DNA from: DATEJJ01 sp039649115
GTDB lineage: Bacteria > Actinomycetota > Actinomycetes > Mycobacteriales > Micromonosporaceae
Direction: 5' to 3'
Assembly: GCA_039649115.1 (NCBI GenBank)
Contig: JBBWZQ010000393.1
Coordinates: forward strand, 1-20,186
DNA: 20,186 nucleotides
Each line of letters opens with the position of its first letter. Position 1 is the stretch's first letter. Positions 1-6,994 of this stretch are shown piece after piece. Position numbers and translations under genes: made by a program. The notes beneath the pieces were generated by a model, which ran no database searches, was not told the origin of the DNA, and was given only the letters and a program-made list of their open reading frames with translations.

Positions 1-2
1 CC

Positions 3-437
3 ACGATCGCCGGAGTGGCCGCCGACGGCACCGTGGTGCCCGGCACCGCCGGTCGGGTGAACCCGGCGGTGGCGGGCGGTTCGGCCGACACCCGGCTGTT
101 CAGCCAGGTCTTCGGCGCGGGTGTCGCTGCGGCCGGCGCCGCGCTGGGTGACCGGTTCGGCGGCATCAAACTGCCCGCGACCGGCGGCGCGGGCGCGCTT
201 CCCGCCGCCGTGGCGCTGACCGCCACGACCGAGGCCGTACCGACGATCCGTGGTACCGGCGCCGGCGGCCCCGGCAAGCTGGCCGGGCAGTCCGGTAAGA
301 CGGCCGGCGACGGTACCGGCGATGGCGGCCGCATCGCGCCATGGCTCGTGAAGACCGGCGACGTGTGGTACGAGCCGGCGACCATCGTGCCCTCGATGAT
401 CAGCGGGGAGCCCCCGTCGCCGGTCAACCGATGGTAG
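3..437 (+). CDS. C-terminal part of a probable ESX-secreted Ala/Gly-rich protein (5' end outside window)
   Basis: The reading frame is open from the left edge, so only about 144 C-terminal residues are visible. An internal GTG lies at 15, but the frame is open upstream of it, so it is probably not the true start. The visible part is rich in Ala, Gly and Thr, like the low-complexity C-terminal halves of actinobacterial WXG100/PPE-like secreted proteins. Near its end it carries WLVKTGDVW. This resembles WLVEDRPLW at the end of the protein encoded at 9168-10229 on the other strand, so the two are probably functionally related substrates. The stop overlaps the mycP start by 7 bases (ATGGTAG), which suggests translational coupling. 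Any N-terminal WxG or helical domain would lie outside the window. Function beyond 'likely T7SS substrate' is inference. Confidence 0.6.
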   Translation, partial: TIAGVAADGTVVPGTAGRVNPAVAGGSADTRLFSQVFGAGVAAAGAALGDRFGGIKLPATGGAGALPAAVALTATTEAVPTIRGTGAGGPGKLAGQSGKTAGDGTGDGGRIAPWLVKTGDVWYEPATIVPSMISGEPPSPVNRW

Positions 438-1720
438 GCGCCCACCGCACCACGCGGGTACCCGACTCCACCGCCGCGTCCCGGCCGGCCCTGACGATCC
501 GGGCCGCCGCCGCAGCGGCCGCCATTGCCTGCACCGGCGCCGTACTCCTGCCGACCGCAGCCGCCCCGGCGTTCGCGGCAGGCGTCTGCGGACCGCGGAT
601 CACCGCGTCGCTGGCAGAACCGCCTTGGGCACAGATCCGGTTGCGGCCCGACCTGGCCTGGCCGTTGAGCACCGGCACCGGGGTCACCGTCGCGGTCATC
701 GACTCCGGCGTGTCCGCCGACCACCCGGCACTCGCCGGAAAGGTTCTCCGTGGCCGGGACTACCTGCTCGCGCAGGGTGGTGACGGCCACTGCGACGAGA
801 ACGGCCACGGCACCCTCATCGCCGGCATCATCGCCGGACGCGAGGAGACCAGTGCCGGCTTCCGGTTCTTCGGGGTGGCGCCGGGCGCCCAGATCCTGCC
901 CGTGCGCGTGCTGCTTGACCAGCAGCGCTCGAACGACCCCGCGCTGTCGGGCCGGATCGCCGACGCCATCCGCTGGGTCGTCGACGCGGGCCATGCCGAC
1001 GTGATCAACCTGTCGCTGACCACGCCGACGACACCGGGGCTGGCGGCCGCCGTGCAGCATGCCATCCAGAGTGACGTGGTCGTGGTCGCCGCCGCGGGCA
1101 ACGCCGGGGACATCGGTACCGGCAACGGCACCGGCCAGGCGGTCTACCCGGCGGCGTATCCGGGCGTGCTCGCCGTGGCCGGGGTGGACGCCAACGACCA
1201 GCACGTCTCCACCTCGACCACCGGCCCGTTCGTCGACGTCGCGGCACCGGGACTGCGCATCGCAGGCCCGTCGCCGGCCGGCGGCGGATACCTGTTCGCT
1301 GTCGAGGGCGGTACCAGCTTCGCCGCGGCGTACGTGTCTGGTGTCGCCGCGCTGATCCGCGGGTACCACCCGGGTCTGTCTCCGGCCCAGGTCAGCCAGC
1401 GGATCACGGAGAGCGCCCAGCACCCGGCCGGACAGTGGAACCCCGAGGTGGGTTCCGGCGTGGTGGATCCGGTACGGGCGGTGGGCGCACTGGTGCCGGC
1501 CGGGGCTGGCGCCGGTCGGGCGGCGGGCAACGCGAGCCTGCGGATACCGGTGGTACACCGAAGCGGACCGTCCGCGACGACGGTCACGGCGGTGCTGGTC
1601 GCGGCCGGCAGCGTGGTGGTGGCGGGTCTGGTCCTGGCCGCGGTGCCGATCATGCGTCGCGGCCGGAGCAGATCCTGGCGAACCGCCGGCCGCCAACGCC
1701 TCAACCAACACGTTACTTGA
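431..1720 (+). CDS. mycP: Mycosin: membrane-anchored subtilisin-like (S8) serine protease of the type VII secretion system
   Basis: This 429-residue protein is a subtilase of the mycosin family, which sits on the outer face of the membrane with the ESX channel. A signal peptide spans about residues 20-50 (Ala-rich hydrophobic run ending in AFAAG). The catalytic triad is visible: Asp91 in VAVIDSG, His126 in NGHGT and Ser296 in GGTSFAAAYVSG, with oxyanion Asn224 in AAGN. Cys53 and Cys121 could form the disulfide known in mycosins. A C-terminal transmembrane helix lies at about 382-405, followed by the basic tail RRGRSRSWR. This order (signal, protease, TM anchor, short basic tail) is the family norm. 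The ATG at 431 is chosen because it overlaps the upstream stop and leaves a normal signal peptide; an ATG at 341 would add 30 residues lying in the upstream gene. Mycosins are needed for ESX stability and can trim substrates, but the substrate here is unknown. Confidence 0.93.
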   Translation: MVGAHRTTRVPDSTAASRPALTIRAAAAAAAIACTGAVLLPTAAAPAFAAGVCGPRITASLAEPPWAQIRLRPDLAWPLSTGTGVTVAVIDSGVSADHPALAGKVLRGRDYLLAQGGDGHCDENGHGTLIAGIIAGREETSAGFRFFGVAPGAQILPVRVLLDQQRSNDPALSGRIADAIRWVVDAGHADVINLSLTTPTTPGLAAAVQHAIQSDVVVVAAAGNAGDIGTGNGTGQAVYPAAYPGVLAVAGVDANDQHVSTSTTGPFVDVAAPGLRIAGPSPAGGGYLFAVEGGTSFAAAYVSGVAALIRGYHPGLSPAQVSQRITESAQHPAGQWNPEVGSGVVDPVRAVGALVPAGAGAGRAAGNASLRIPVVHRSGPSATTVTAVLVAAGSVVVAGLVLAAVPIMRRGRSRSWRTAGRQRLNQHVT

Positions 1721-1724
1721 ACCT

Positions 1725-1755
1725 TTGACCTGCCCTGACCTGCCATTCATATATT
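1725..1755 (+). promoter_or_regulatory. Candidate sigma-70-type promoter for the duplicated cassette operon
   Basis: A TTGACC -35-like hexamer at 1725-1730 is followed 17 bases later by CATATA at 1748-1753, overlapping TATATT at 1750-1755. This is an AT-rich island in very GC-rich DNA, just after the mycP stop and upstream of a strong AGGAGAGG ribosome binding site at 1767-1774. It would drive the 29-codon ORF and the genes that follow. Prediction by eye only. Confidence 0.45.
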
Positions 1756-1778
1756 GGTATGCAACTAGGAGAGGCATC

Positions 1779-1868
1779 ATGCGGCCAGATTTGCTGTCCA
1801 CTATGGATGGCGACGGGCAGCTGCCCGCACGGTCGGACGGTCCGGCACGGATCGGGGGTGGCGCATGA
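1779..1868 (+). CDS. 29-residue leader-like small ORF with strong RBS, coupled to the next gene
   Basis: ATG at 1779 follows the ribosome binding site AGGAGAGG (1767-1774) at about 4-base spacing, one of the best in the window. The frame runs 29 codons (starting MRPDLLSTMDGDG) and ends at TGA 1866-1868. That stop overlaps the ATG of the next gene (1865-1867) as ATGA, the usual signature of translational coupling. It lies just after the only good promoter-like site in this stretch. The peptide has no signal sequence, membrane segment or known motif. It could be a regulatory leader peptide or a small protein, or it may only load ribosomes for the downstream gene. It is also possible that the ORF is fortuitous and the site at 1767 merely precedes the mRNA start region; the exact ATGA overlap argues against that. 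Confidence 0.5.
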   Translation: MRPDLLSTMDGDGQLPARSDGPARIGGGA

Positions 1869-2533
1869 CCCAGGGCATGCCCGACGTCCAGGATGTGGCC
1901 GGCCTGCTCGCCCGCATGGAACAGACGCTGTCCGATGTTGACAAGCTGCTGGCCGACCTGCCGGACAACGTCGGGACGGCGTCGACGGTGACGAATGCGC
2001 CGGGCGAGGCGACCGACGCCAGCGGGAGCATCCGGGTGGTCCTGGCGCCGGACTGGCTACCCAAGTCCATAGAGGTCGGTCCGGAGTGGCGGCGCCGGGT
2101 CGGGTGCGAAGGCTTCGCCGGCGCGGTCACCGACGCGTGCTTGTTCGCCGCGGCCACGCTGCACGCCGCGACCGCGCCGCCGCAGGCCGACGGACCGCAT
2201 CGGGACGGTAGGCCCGGACAGCACGGCCCGTCTGCCGCCCCGGACGTCACCAACATCCTGATACGCCCGCTGGAGGATGTGCTGACGGACCTCGCCGCGG
2301 CGACCCTCGGTCCGGATGCGCACCCGACGCCGCCGACCCCCGCGGGCGGCCCGCCGGCGAATGGCCGGCTGGCGCTGAGTGTTTCGTTGCTCGGGACGGT
2401 CAGGTGCGCAGCGAACCCCGACTGGGTCAACCGCCAGGAGCACCAGGATCTCAACCATGCGCTGGCGGCGGCCGTGGCTGACATCCGCGCGAACCTACCT
2501 GGCCGGACTCAACCGCCATCCGCTGGAAGGTGA
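1865..2533 (+). CDS. Two-domain YbaB/EbfC-like protein, cassette copy 1
   Basis: This 222-residue cytosolic protein starts at ATG 1865 with a GGGGGTGG ribosome binding site. An N-terminal helix (about 7-32) is followed by a YbaB-like strand-strand-helix unit, GSIRVVLAPDWLPKSIEV at 54-71 with WRRRVG at 75-80 and a helix to about 100. A Pro/Gly/His-rich linker and a middle helix (IRPLEDVLTDL, 133-143) precede a second similar unit, GRLALSVSLLG at 167-177 with DWVNR at 186-190 and a final helix. The whole order is repeated in the protein at 4469-5254, which shows the two are paralogues. YbaB-fold proteins bind DNA in other bacteria, and YbaB-like proteins such as EspL occur in mycobacterial ESX loci. 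A chaperone or escort role for the neighbouring substrates is therefore as likely as regulation. The family assignment rests on pattern, not a search. Confidence 0.8.
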   Translation: MTQGMPDVQDVAGLLARMEQTLSDVDKLLADLPDNVGTASTVTNAPGEATDASGSIRVVLAPDWLPKSIEVGPEWRRRVGCEGFAGAVTDACLFAAATLHAATAPPQADGPHRDGRPGQHGPSAAPDVTNILIRPLEDVLTDLAAATLGPDAHPTPPTPAGGPPANGRLALSVSLLGTVRCAANPDWVNRQEHQDLNHALAAAVADIRANLPGRTQPPSAGR

Positions 2534-2539
2534 CAAGTC

Positions 2540-2971
2540 ATGCCTGACGTCTCACTGCTGTACAGCCTCAACTACATCCGCCGGCACCAGAAGTTCTGGC
2601 AGGTCGACGTGCCGCACTTCTTCCAGCCCGCGGTCAAGGCCATCGACGGCAATCAGATGAGCACGCAGCCGTCGTACATGCTCACGGACTTCTACGCCGA
2701 GTATGCGCGAGCGCTCGGCTGGACGCACGACCGGACCCACGAGGCTCTCGGGGCTTTCGACTGCATCGCCCGGCGGCTCGCCGAGATCGTAGGTGCCCTT
2801 GAAACGAAGGACAACATGAACGCGGCGGAGATAAATAGACTGCTGAGGATGCTGCCCTCCATGCGTCTGGCGCCGGAGATCACGCCACCCGGGGCGACGT
2901 TGGCGCCAGGGCCCGATACCCCAGGGGCAGGCCGGCAGGGGACGTGGATGGCCGGACCTACGAGGCCGTGA
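2540..2971 (+). CDS. Small helical ESX-associated protein (EspC/WXG100-like), cassette copy 1
   Basis: The protein is 143 residues. ATG 2540 is placed 9 bases after a GGAAGG site and 6 bases after the upstream stop. It looks almost wholly alpha-helical to about residue 105, then has a Pro/Gly-rich tail. It has FW at 19-20 followed by a Pro at 25, matching FWEAQAPK in the equivalent gene at 5273-5632. Similar spacing of helices follows, with a Tyr/Ala-rich second helix and a final amphipathic helix (INRLLRML). This is the size and shape of EspC- or WXG100-type proteins, but no clear WxG turn is present. Its stop overlaps the next start (TGATG), so it is tightly coupled to the large WxG/TM protein and probably partners it. 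No function is established. Confidence 0.72.
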   Translation: MPDVSLLYSLNYIRRHQKFWQVDVPHFFQPAVKAIDGNQMSTQPSYMLTDFYAEYARALGWTHDRTHEALGAFDCIARRLAEIVGALETKDNMNAAEINRLLRMLPSMRLAPEITPPGATLAPGPDTPGAGRQGTWMAGPTRP

Positions 2972-4332
2972 TGGCGGGGGATTACGCACCGGGGTTCGGC
3001 CCATTGCCCCCCATGCAGACCCGCGACCTGCACCCGGGCGAGACGCTGTCGAGCTACGCCCAGAGCGTGACCGGCCGGAATGTCGATCCGGCGGGCCTCG
3101 TCTCCCAGCGGTACGACCAGCAGATCGACGAGCAGCACAAGGCGTTGACGGCCAAGCTGGCGGAGGCGATGAAGGCGTCCGCGGACTTCCGGGCGAAGGT
3201 ACTGGTGCCCGCGGGTGCCACCGACATCGTGCCCGAGTTCGACTACTACGTGACTGAAATCAACACCAAGTCGGGTCCGACGGCGTGGGAATTGATCGAG
3301 CCCTTGTGGAACGACCTGTCCATGTGGTGGTGGGCGTTCGCCCACGCTCAGCACTGGAAGGAGGTCGAAGCCGACTCGAACGCTACGCTCCACTACCTCC
3401 AGAGGGTGCGAAGAGACGGCACTCCGCCACACACGAACATCGACCCGACCTGGCCGGTGCCCGGCAGACTCGTGGAGGGCAAGGACAATGTCGTGCATTA
3501 CGACTGGGACGGGCGCGCCGGGAACGTCTACCGTGGCCAGATCGACCGCCAGATAGAAGCAGTTGCCGCAATCGGTACAACTGCCGCACTGATCAACGAC
3601 GCGGTGGGGCCGGTCGCCACGTTCACGGCGTTCCTGGCAGCGGCGGCCGTGGCCGCGTTCGCCGCACTCCTGGCGCTCGTGGGCGACTGGGTGTTGGCCG
3701 TGTTCACCGTGGAACGCCGAACCGTCGCGGTATTCGCGGAAATCGAGCAGGCGACGGCGCAAGCCGCCACTCTCGCCCAGCGCATGCGGGCCTTGCCGGG
3801 ATGGCAAGGAGCGGCGGCGTATGTGCCTTCGTACATTGTCGAGGCAATGGCGGCAACCCTACGTCTGCTCGTGGCAGGGATCCGTAGGCTCTGGCAATTC
3901 GTGAGAGACAACGTCGTGAAGATACTTCAGGAGCTCAAGAAGATCCTCACAGGCGTGGTGAACGCGCTGTTCAACTACGGGATCACGCAGGCAGCGGCGA
4001 ACTACGCGTTCGCGCGGGCCACCGAACAACTGCGCAACGTGAATGCCGCGGAAGACACCGCCGCGACGGATCGCCCGCAAGGAGGAGCGGTGGGCACCGG
4101 CGACCGGGATCCGCTACCTCAACTCTCGGTCGCCTTCGCCAACGGCCACTGGCCGAACCCGTGCACGGACGTCCCGGAGTTCCCGCACGTCGACACGCAG
4201 GGCCGCGTCACGACGGACACCGATACCAATCCCGCAACGCCTGCGCGGACGCCGAAGGACTACCCCAACCTCACCATCATGCGTGAGCCGCCCCCGCCCA
4301 GGCCCGCCCGGGGCACCAAGCCGCATCCGTGA
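2971..4332 (+). CDS. Large WxG-motif membrane protein with C-terminal WPNP motif, cassette copy 1
   Basis: The 453-residue product begins at ATG 2971, which overlaps the previous stop (TGATG) and follows GAGG at 2962-2965; a GTG at 2944 would add 9 residues. The order of features is: a helical N-terminal region (about 40-150) containing the aromatic patch SMWWWAF; a WXG100-like turn, YDWDGRAGNVY with WDG at 169-171; a hydrophobic Ala-rich stretch at about 212-246 that could cross the membrane once or as a hairpin; long amphipathic helices to about 365; then HWPNP at 393-397 and a Pro/Thr-rich tail. The protein at 5632-6534 shows the same order (WIG, TM, NWPNP), so they are diverged copies. 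No enzymatic motif or toxin domain is recognised. It could be a membrane-inserted substrate or an accessory membrane component; the WxG turn favours handling by the ESX machinery. Confidence 0.75.
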   Translation: MAGDYAPGFGPLPPMQTRDLHPGETLSSYAQSVTGRNVDPAGLVSQRYDQQIDEQHKALTAKLAEAMKASADFRAKVLVPAGATDIVPEFDYYVTEINTKSGPTAWELIEPLWNDLSMWWWAFAHAQHWKEVEADSNATLHYLQRVRRDGTPPHTNIDPTWPVPGRLVEGKDNVVHYDWDGRAGNVYRGQIDRQIEAVAAIGTTAALINDAVGPVATFTAFLAAAAVAAFAALLALVGDWVLAVFTVERRTVAVFAEIEQATAQAATLAQRMRALPGWQGAAAYVPSYIVEAMAATLRLLVAGIRRLWQFVRDNVVKILQELKKILTGVVNALFNYGITQAAANYAFARATEQLRNVNAAEDTAATDRPQGGAVGTGDRDPLPQLSVAFANGHWPNPCTDVPEFPHVDTQGRVTTDTDTNPATPARTPKDYPNLTIMREPPPPRPARGTKPHP

Positions 4333-4393
4333 CACGGCGGCCCGCACACCGGTCATACACCACCCGTTGAACATCAGCCGCCGGCCGATCACC

Positions 4394-4463
4394 CAGGTGT
4401 TACCTGAGCGTCGGATGGTCGCCGCCTTTGGTGCCTAGACTTCCGGGAGTCCATCCGGGAGGA
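4394..4463 (+). promoter_or_regulatory. Gap between the two cassettes: inverted repeat, -10-like hexamer, tandem TCCGGGAG
   Basis: The 136-base gap 4333-4468 is the longest on the plus strand between mycP and the end of cassette 2. It contains a perfect 5-3-5 inverted repeat CAGGT-GTT-ACCTG (4394-4406), a TAGACT -10-like hexamer (4436-4441) with no good -35, and TCCGGGAG twice (4442-4449 and 4454-4461). The second copy supplies the ribosome binding site for the TTG start at 4469. This suggests cassette copy 2 has its own, possibly regulated, promoter. No factor-independent terminator was seen after 4332. Confidence 0.35.
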
Positions 4464-4468
4464 ACACC

Positions 4469-5254
4469 TTGGCAGCCGATCCCATGCAGCGCCTGCGTGA
4501 CATCGAGCGGCAACAACAGGCGGCCGAGGCTGCCGCAGGTGCTCCGGGCACGCCGGTCCAGAGCAGCACACAGGCGCACGCCCGGGCGCCGCGACGCGCC
4601 GAGGCGCCACCGCCCGTCGCGGCGCTGGAGCGCATAGAAGCGACCGACCGCACCGGCACCATACGCGTGATACTCGGGCCCGACGGGCTACCGGAGTCCC
4701 TGAGCGTCGAGGCAGGGTGGCGGCGAGTACTGGGCTGCGAGCGGTTCGCAACCGCGGTCGGCGAGGCGGCGCGGGAGGCGCTGGACGCGCGAGACCTCGC
4801 GGGGCTGCACGCCATGCGGCAGGCACGCCCGGACGGACCGATACCCCGCGACGATCACCGCGCACCGGCGGTCTCGCGCGGCACCGACCCGCAGCGGCCA
4901 CGACCGGCCGTGGTGCCGACCCGCCCGCTCGTCGAGGTACTGGCTGAAGCGTTCGACGTGATGCATGACATGACGCAGCGGCTTACCAAAGCGGAGCCGC
5001 CCAGCGCTACCGGGTCAGCCGGAATCGGCCGGCTGGTCCTGACGCTGACGCCCGATGGCGCACTGTCGTGCACCGCTGACCCACACTGGGTATCGGACCG
5101 GGAGCCGGCCGAGCTGACCGACGCGCTGAACCGGGCGTTGGCGAGCGCGCGCGCCGAGCTGGACAGCGCCATGGCCGCACTGACCACGCCGCGCCTGAGC
5201 GATCTGGCCGGCGAACTTCAGGCCGCACTCCACAACGTCATGCGCGGATACTGA
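4469..5254 (+). CDS. Two-domain YbaB/EbfC-like protein, cassette copy 2
   Basis: The product has 261 residues. The TTG at 4469 is preferred because GGGAGGA ends 5 bases before it, whereas the first in-frame ATG (4484) is 20 bases away. It is a paralogue of the protein at 1865-2533. The first YbaB-like unit has GTIRVILGPDGLPESLSV at 63-80 and GWRRVLGCERFATAV at 83-97. A Pro/Arg-rich linker and a middle helix (TRPLVEVLAEAF, 151-162) lead to the second unit, GRLVLTLTPDGALSC at 187-201 with PHWVSDRE at 205-212. Compared with copy 1 it has a longer Gln/Ala-rich N-terminal helix and an extra C-terminal helix (about 230-258). Role as for copy 1: a cytosolic escort or DNA-binding protein tied to the two genes downstream, unproven. 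Confidence 0.8.
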   Translation: MAADPMQRLRDIERQQQAAEAAAGAPGTPVQSSTQAHARAPRRAEAPPPVAALERIEATDRTGTIRVILGPDGLPESLSVEAGWRRVLGCERFATAVGEAAREALDARDLAGLHAMRQARPDGPIPRDDHRAPAVSRGTDPQRPRPAVVPTRPLVEVLAEAFDVMHDMTQRLTKAEPPSATGSAGIGRLVLTLTPDGALSCTADPHWVSDREPAELTDALNRALASARAELDSAMAALTTPRLSDLAGELQAALHNVMRGY

Positions 5255-5272
5255 GCGAGAGGACCGTTGCCG

Positions 5273-5632
5273 GTGGACGCAGGAACACGCAGTGACGAGG
5301 GCGGTGTCCTCGTCGCTGTCAATGAGGTCGACAAGCTCGCGCGGTTCTGGGAGGCGCAGGCGCCGAAGCTGTGCCAGATCGACGCCCTCATCCAGGGGAT
5401 GCGGTTGCGCGGCGACCCTAGCGGCTCGAACATGTTCAAGTCCAGCATCGTCGCGTACGCTCAGCTTCTGTCCAACATGGACGCAGCCTGCCAGGAGGGC
5501 TGCGCCATCGCGGCTGCGATCGGCCAGACGCTGCGCACGACGGTGCTTGTCTACCGCCACCTCGGCGGCGACGCGCTGTCCGCCGCCAACCGGCTCCGGC
5601 AGCAGATCGATGATCTGCGGAGGCTCCCGTAA
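5273..5632 (+). CDS. Small helical ESX-associated protein (EspC/WXG100-like), cassette copy 2
   Basis: The 119-residue product is the positional equivalent of the gene at 2540-2971. GTG 5273 is chosen because GAGAGGA (5257-5263) is 9 bases away; the TTG at 5267 is the alternative and adds two residues. After a short N-terminal strand-like stretch it is helical throughout. FWEAQAPK near residue 25 matches the FW...P of copy 1, a central helix reads SSIVAYAQLLSNMDAAC, and the last helix ends in RLRQQIDDL. It lacks the Pro-rich tail of copy 1 and a WxG turn. The stop overlaps the next ATG (TAATG), with GGAGG placed inside its own 3' end for the next gene. It is likely co-produced with, and may bind, the WxG/TM protein. 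Confidence 0.72.
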   Translation: MDAGTRSDEGGVLVAVNEVDKLARFWEAQAPKLCQIDALIQGMRLRGDPSGSNMFKSSIVAYAQLLSNMDAACQEGCAIAAAIGQTLRTTVLVYRHLGGDALSAANRLRQQIDDLRRLP

Positions 5633-6534
5633 TGGACCATGTACCCACGCTGGACGAGTACCTCGGGGAGATCGGCTGGCCCAGCCCGGAGCAGTGGAAC
5701 GATCTGATGGGCAGGTTGACCGAGCACCTGGACCGCTTGCGCACCTCCGGCCTGACCATCCGGGAGCAGATCGAGGCGATGCTGCTGAACCTGGAACAGC
5801 AGCTGGACACCTGGTACAACCGGCTCCGGGCGGCGCTGTCCCCGAGTTGGCTGGCGGAGGTGCGACAGCTCTGGCAGCTGTTGAAGGATGCCGTTGACAA
5901 AGCCTGGGAGCACATCCGGAACATGCTCACCGACGCCCCGTTGCTGTACCGGATGCACGAGGACCTGCTCGACTGGATCGCGGTACAGCAGGCAGCCCAG
6001 CGGTGGTCCGCGGACGTCGGGGCATACAACAAAGACAACGGTTTCCAGTACACCGGCAAGGCCGCCAGCCGGCTCTGGATCGGCCCGGCGGCGGACTCGT
6101 ACGCCAGCGTCTGGCCCGAACAGGTCAAGGCCGCGGACCGCCTGGTGAAGATCGCCGGTGAGACGGAATCGAACCTGGCGCGGCTGCTCGCCGTCGGAAT
6201 TGGCGCTTACGTCGCGTGGGGAATGGTCCTTCTTCAGATACTGCTGATCATCGCCATGGACTACCTGCTGCCGCGCTGGTTCGCGCCGGCCGGCGGCGGC
6301 GATCTGCGCACCTTGCTCCGGCTGGTGGCCACCGCCGAGGTCGCCATGACGGCGGTCAAATACGTTGACGACCAGACGGCCCGCTCGATGACGACTTCAG
6401 TGCAGGACCGGACCGGGCTGCGCAGGGCGGACCGGAACTGGCCGAACCCCCTGGCCGATGCGGAGTTCCTGCACCCGGTGGTGGAGGGCGGCCAGGTACG
6501 CATCCAGGGCGGGCCCGGGCTCAGGATCCCGTAG
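5632..6534 (+). CDS. WxG-motif membrane protein with C-terminal WPNP motif, cassette copy 2
   Basis: The product is 300 residues from ATG 5632, with GGAGG at 5619-5623 and a TAATG overlap with the gene before. The N-terminal 100 residues are amphipathic helices (LEQQLDTWYNRLRAAL). A WXG100-like segment follows, with WIG at 149-151 in SRLWIGPAADSYASVW, a common form of the motif. A transmembrane segment lies at about 185-212 (LLAVGIGAYVAWGMVLLQIL), then further helix, then NWPNP at 269-273 and a short Gly/Val-rich end. It is about 150 residues shorter than copy 1, mainly in the region between the TM segment and WPNP and in the tail. Its 3' end overlaps the convergent gene at 6521-6994 by 14 bases. 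No catalytic motif is recognised. Confidence 0.77.
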   Translation: MDHVPTLDEYLGEIGWPSPEQWNDLMGRLTEHLDRLRTSGLTIREQIEAMLLNLEQQLDTWYNRLRAALSPSWLAEVRQLWQLLKDAVDKAWEHIRNMLTDAPLLYRMHEDLLDWIAVQQAAQRWSADVGAYNKDNGFQYTGKAASRLWIGPAADSYASVWPEQVKAADRLVKIAGETESNLARLLAVGIGAYVAWGMVLLQILLIIAMDYLLPRWFAPAGGGDLRTLLRLVATAEVAMTAVKYVDDQTARSMTTSVQDRTGLRRADRNWPNPLADAEFLHPVVEGGQVRIQGGPGLRIP

Positions 6535-6994
6535 CGGTCCCGTCGATGAGGGCGGCACGGTCGAGCGCCTCCTGCACCACCTGCTGGCACTCGACGATCT
6601 CGCGTGGCACGAGCGCGTCCACCTCCTGCTGGTACCGCCCGCGCGCCTGTTCCTGGGCCTGGCGCAGGGTACGGGTGACCACGTCGCCCAGCGTGGCGCT
6701 GTCGTACCACCGCAGCGTGCCATGCCGCAGATGGAACGCCAGCACCTCACCGGCGGCGTTGACTTGTACCACCACCCGCCCGTCCCGGCTGCGACCCGTC
6801 ACCGGTACCTTGGCGAGGCGTATCGCAGCCTGCTCGAAGTCTTCCATCGCGGCCAGCGCGGCGGCGGCGACGTCTTCGTAGTGCACGTCGCGCATCGTCT
6901 TCGTCGGGACCGTCGCGCCCATGTTCGCGATGAACGCGGCGGCGTATGCGGCGTCGGACGCAACGTCGGACACCGCGCTGTCCGGCTCGGTCAT
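6521..6994 (-). CDS. YbaB/EbfC family protein
   Basis: The 157-residue product reads like a classic YbaB/EbfC protein: a helix (VAAAALAAMEDFEQAAIRL, about 42-60), strand-turn-strand DGRVVVQVNAAGEVLAFHL (71-89), then a long helix (VVTRTLRQAQEQARGRY, 105-121) and a C-terminal helical extension. Orthologues bind DNA as dimers at nucleoids, while YbaB-like members in ESX loci may act as substrate-linked chaperones. ATG 6994 is preceded by GGAGGA and overlaps the stop of the upstream gene (ATGA), so the two YbaB-like genes are translationally coupled. The 3' end overlaps the convergent plus-strand gene by 14 bases. It is the last gene of the minus-strand block that encodes the putative substrates. 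Confidence 0.85.
   Translation of the reverse strand: MTEPDSAVSDVASDAAYAAAFIANMGATVPTKTMRDVHYEDVAAAALAAMEDFEQAAIRLAKVPVTGRSRDGRVVVQVNAAGEVLAFHLRHGTLRWYDSATLGDVVTRTLRQAQEQARGRYQQEVDALVPREIVECQQVVQEALDRAALIDGTATGS

Noticed and set aside
341..430. Upstream ATG (341) as mycosin start
   Set aside because: It would add 30 charged residues before the signal peptide inside the upstream gene; ATG 431 overlaps that gene's stop and fits family structure.
1759..1941. 60-codon plus-strand frame overlapping the 29-codon ORF
   Set aside because: It has no ribosome binding site and runs out of frame into the YbaB-like gene; the AGGAGAGG site instead fits ATG 1779.
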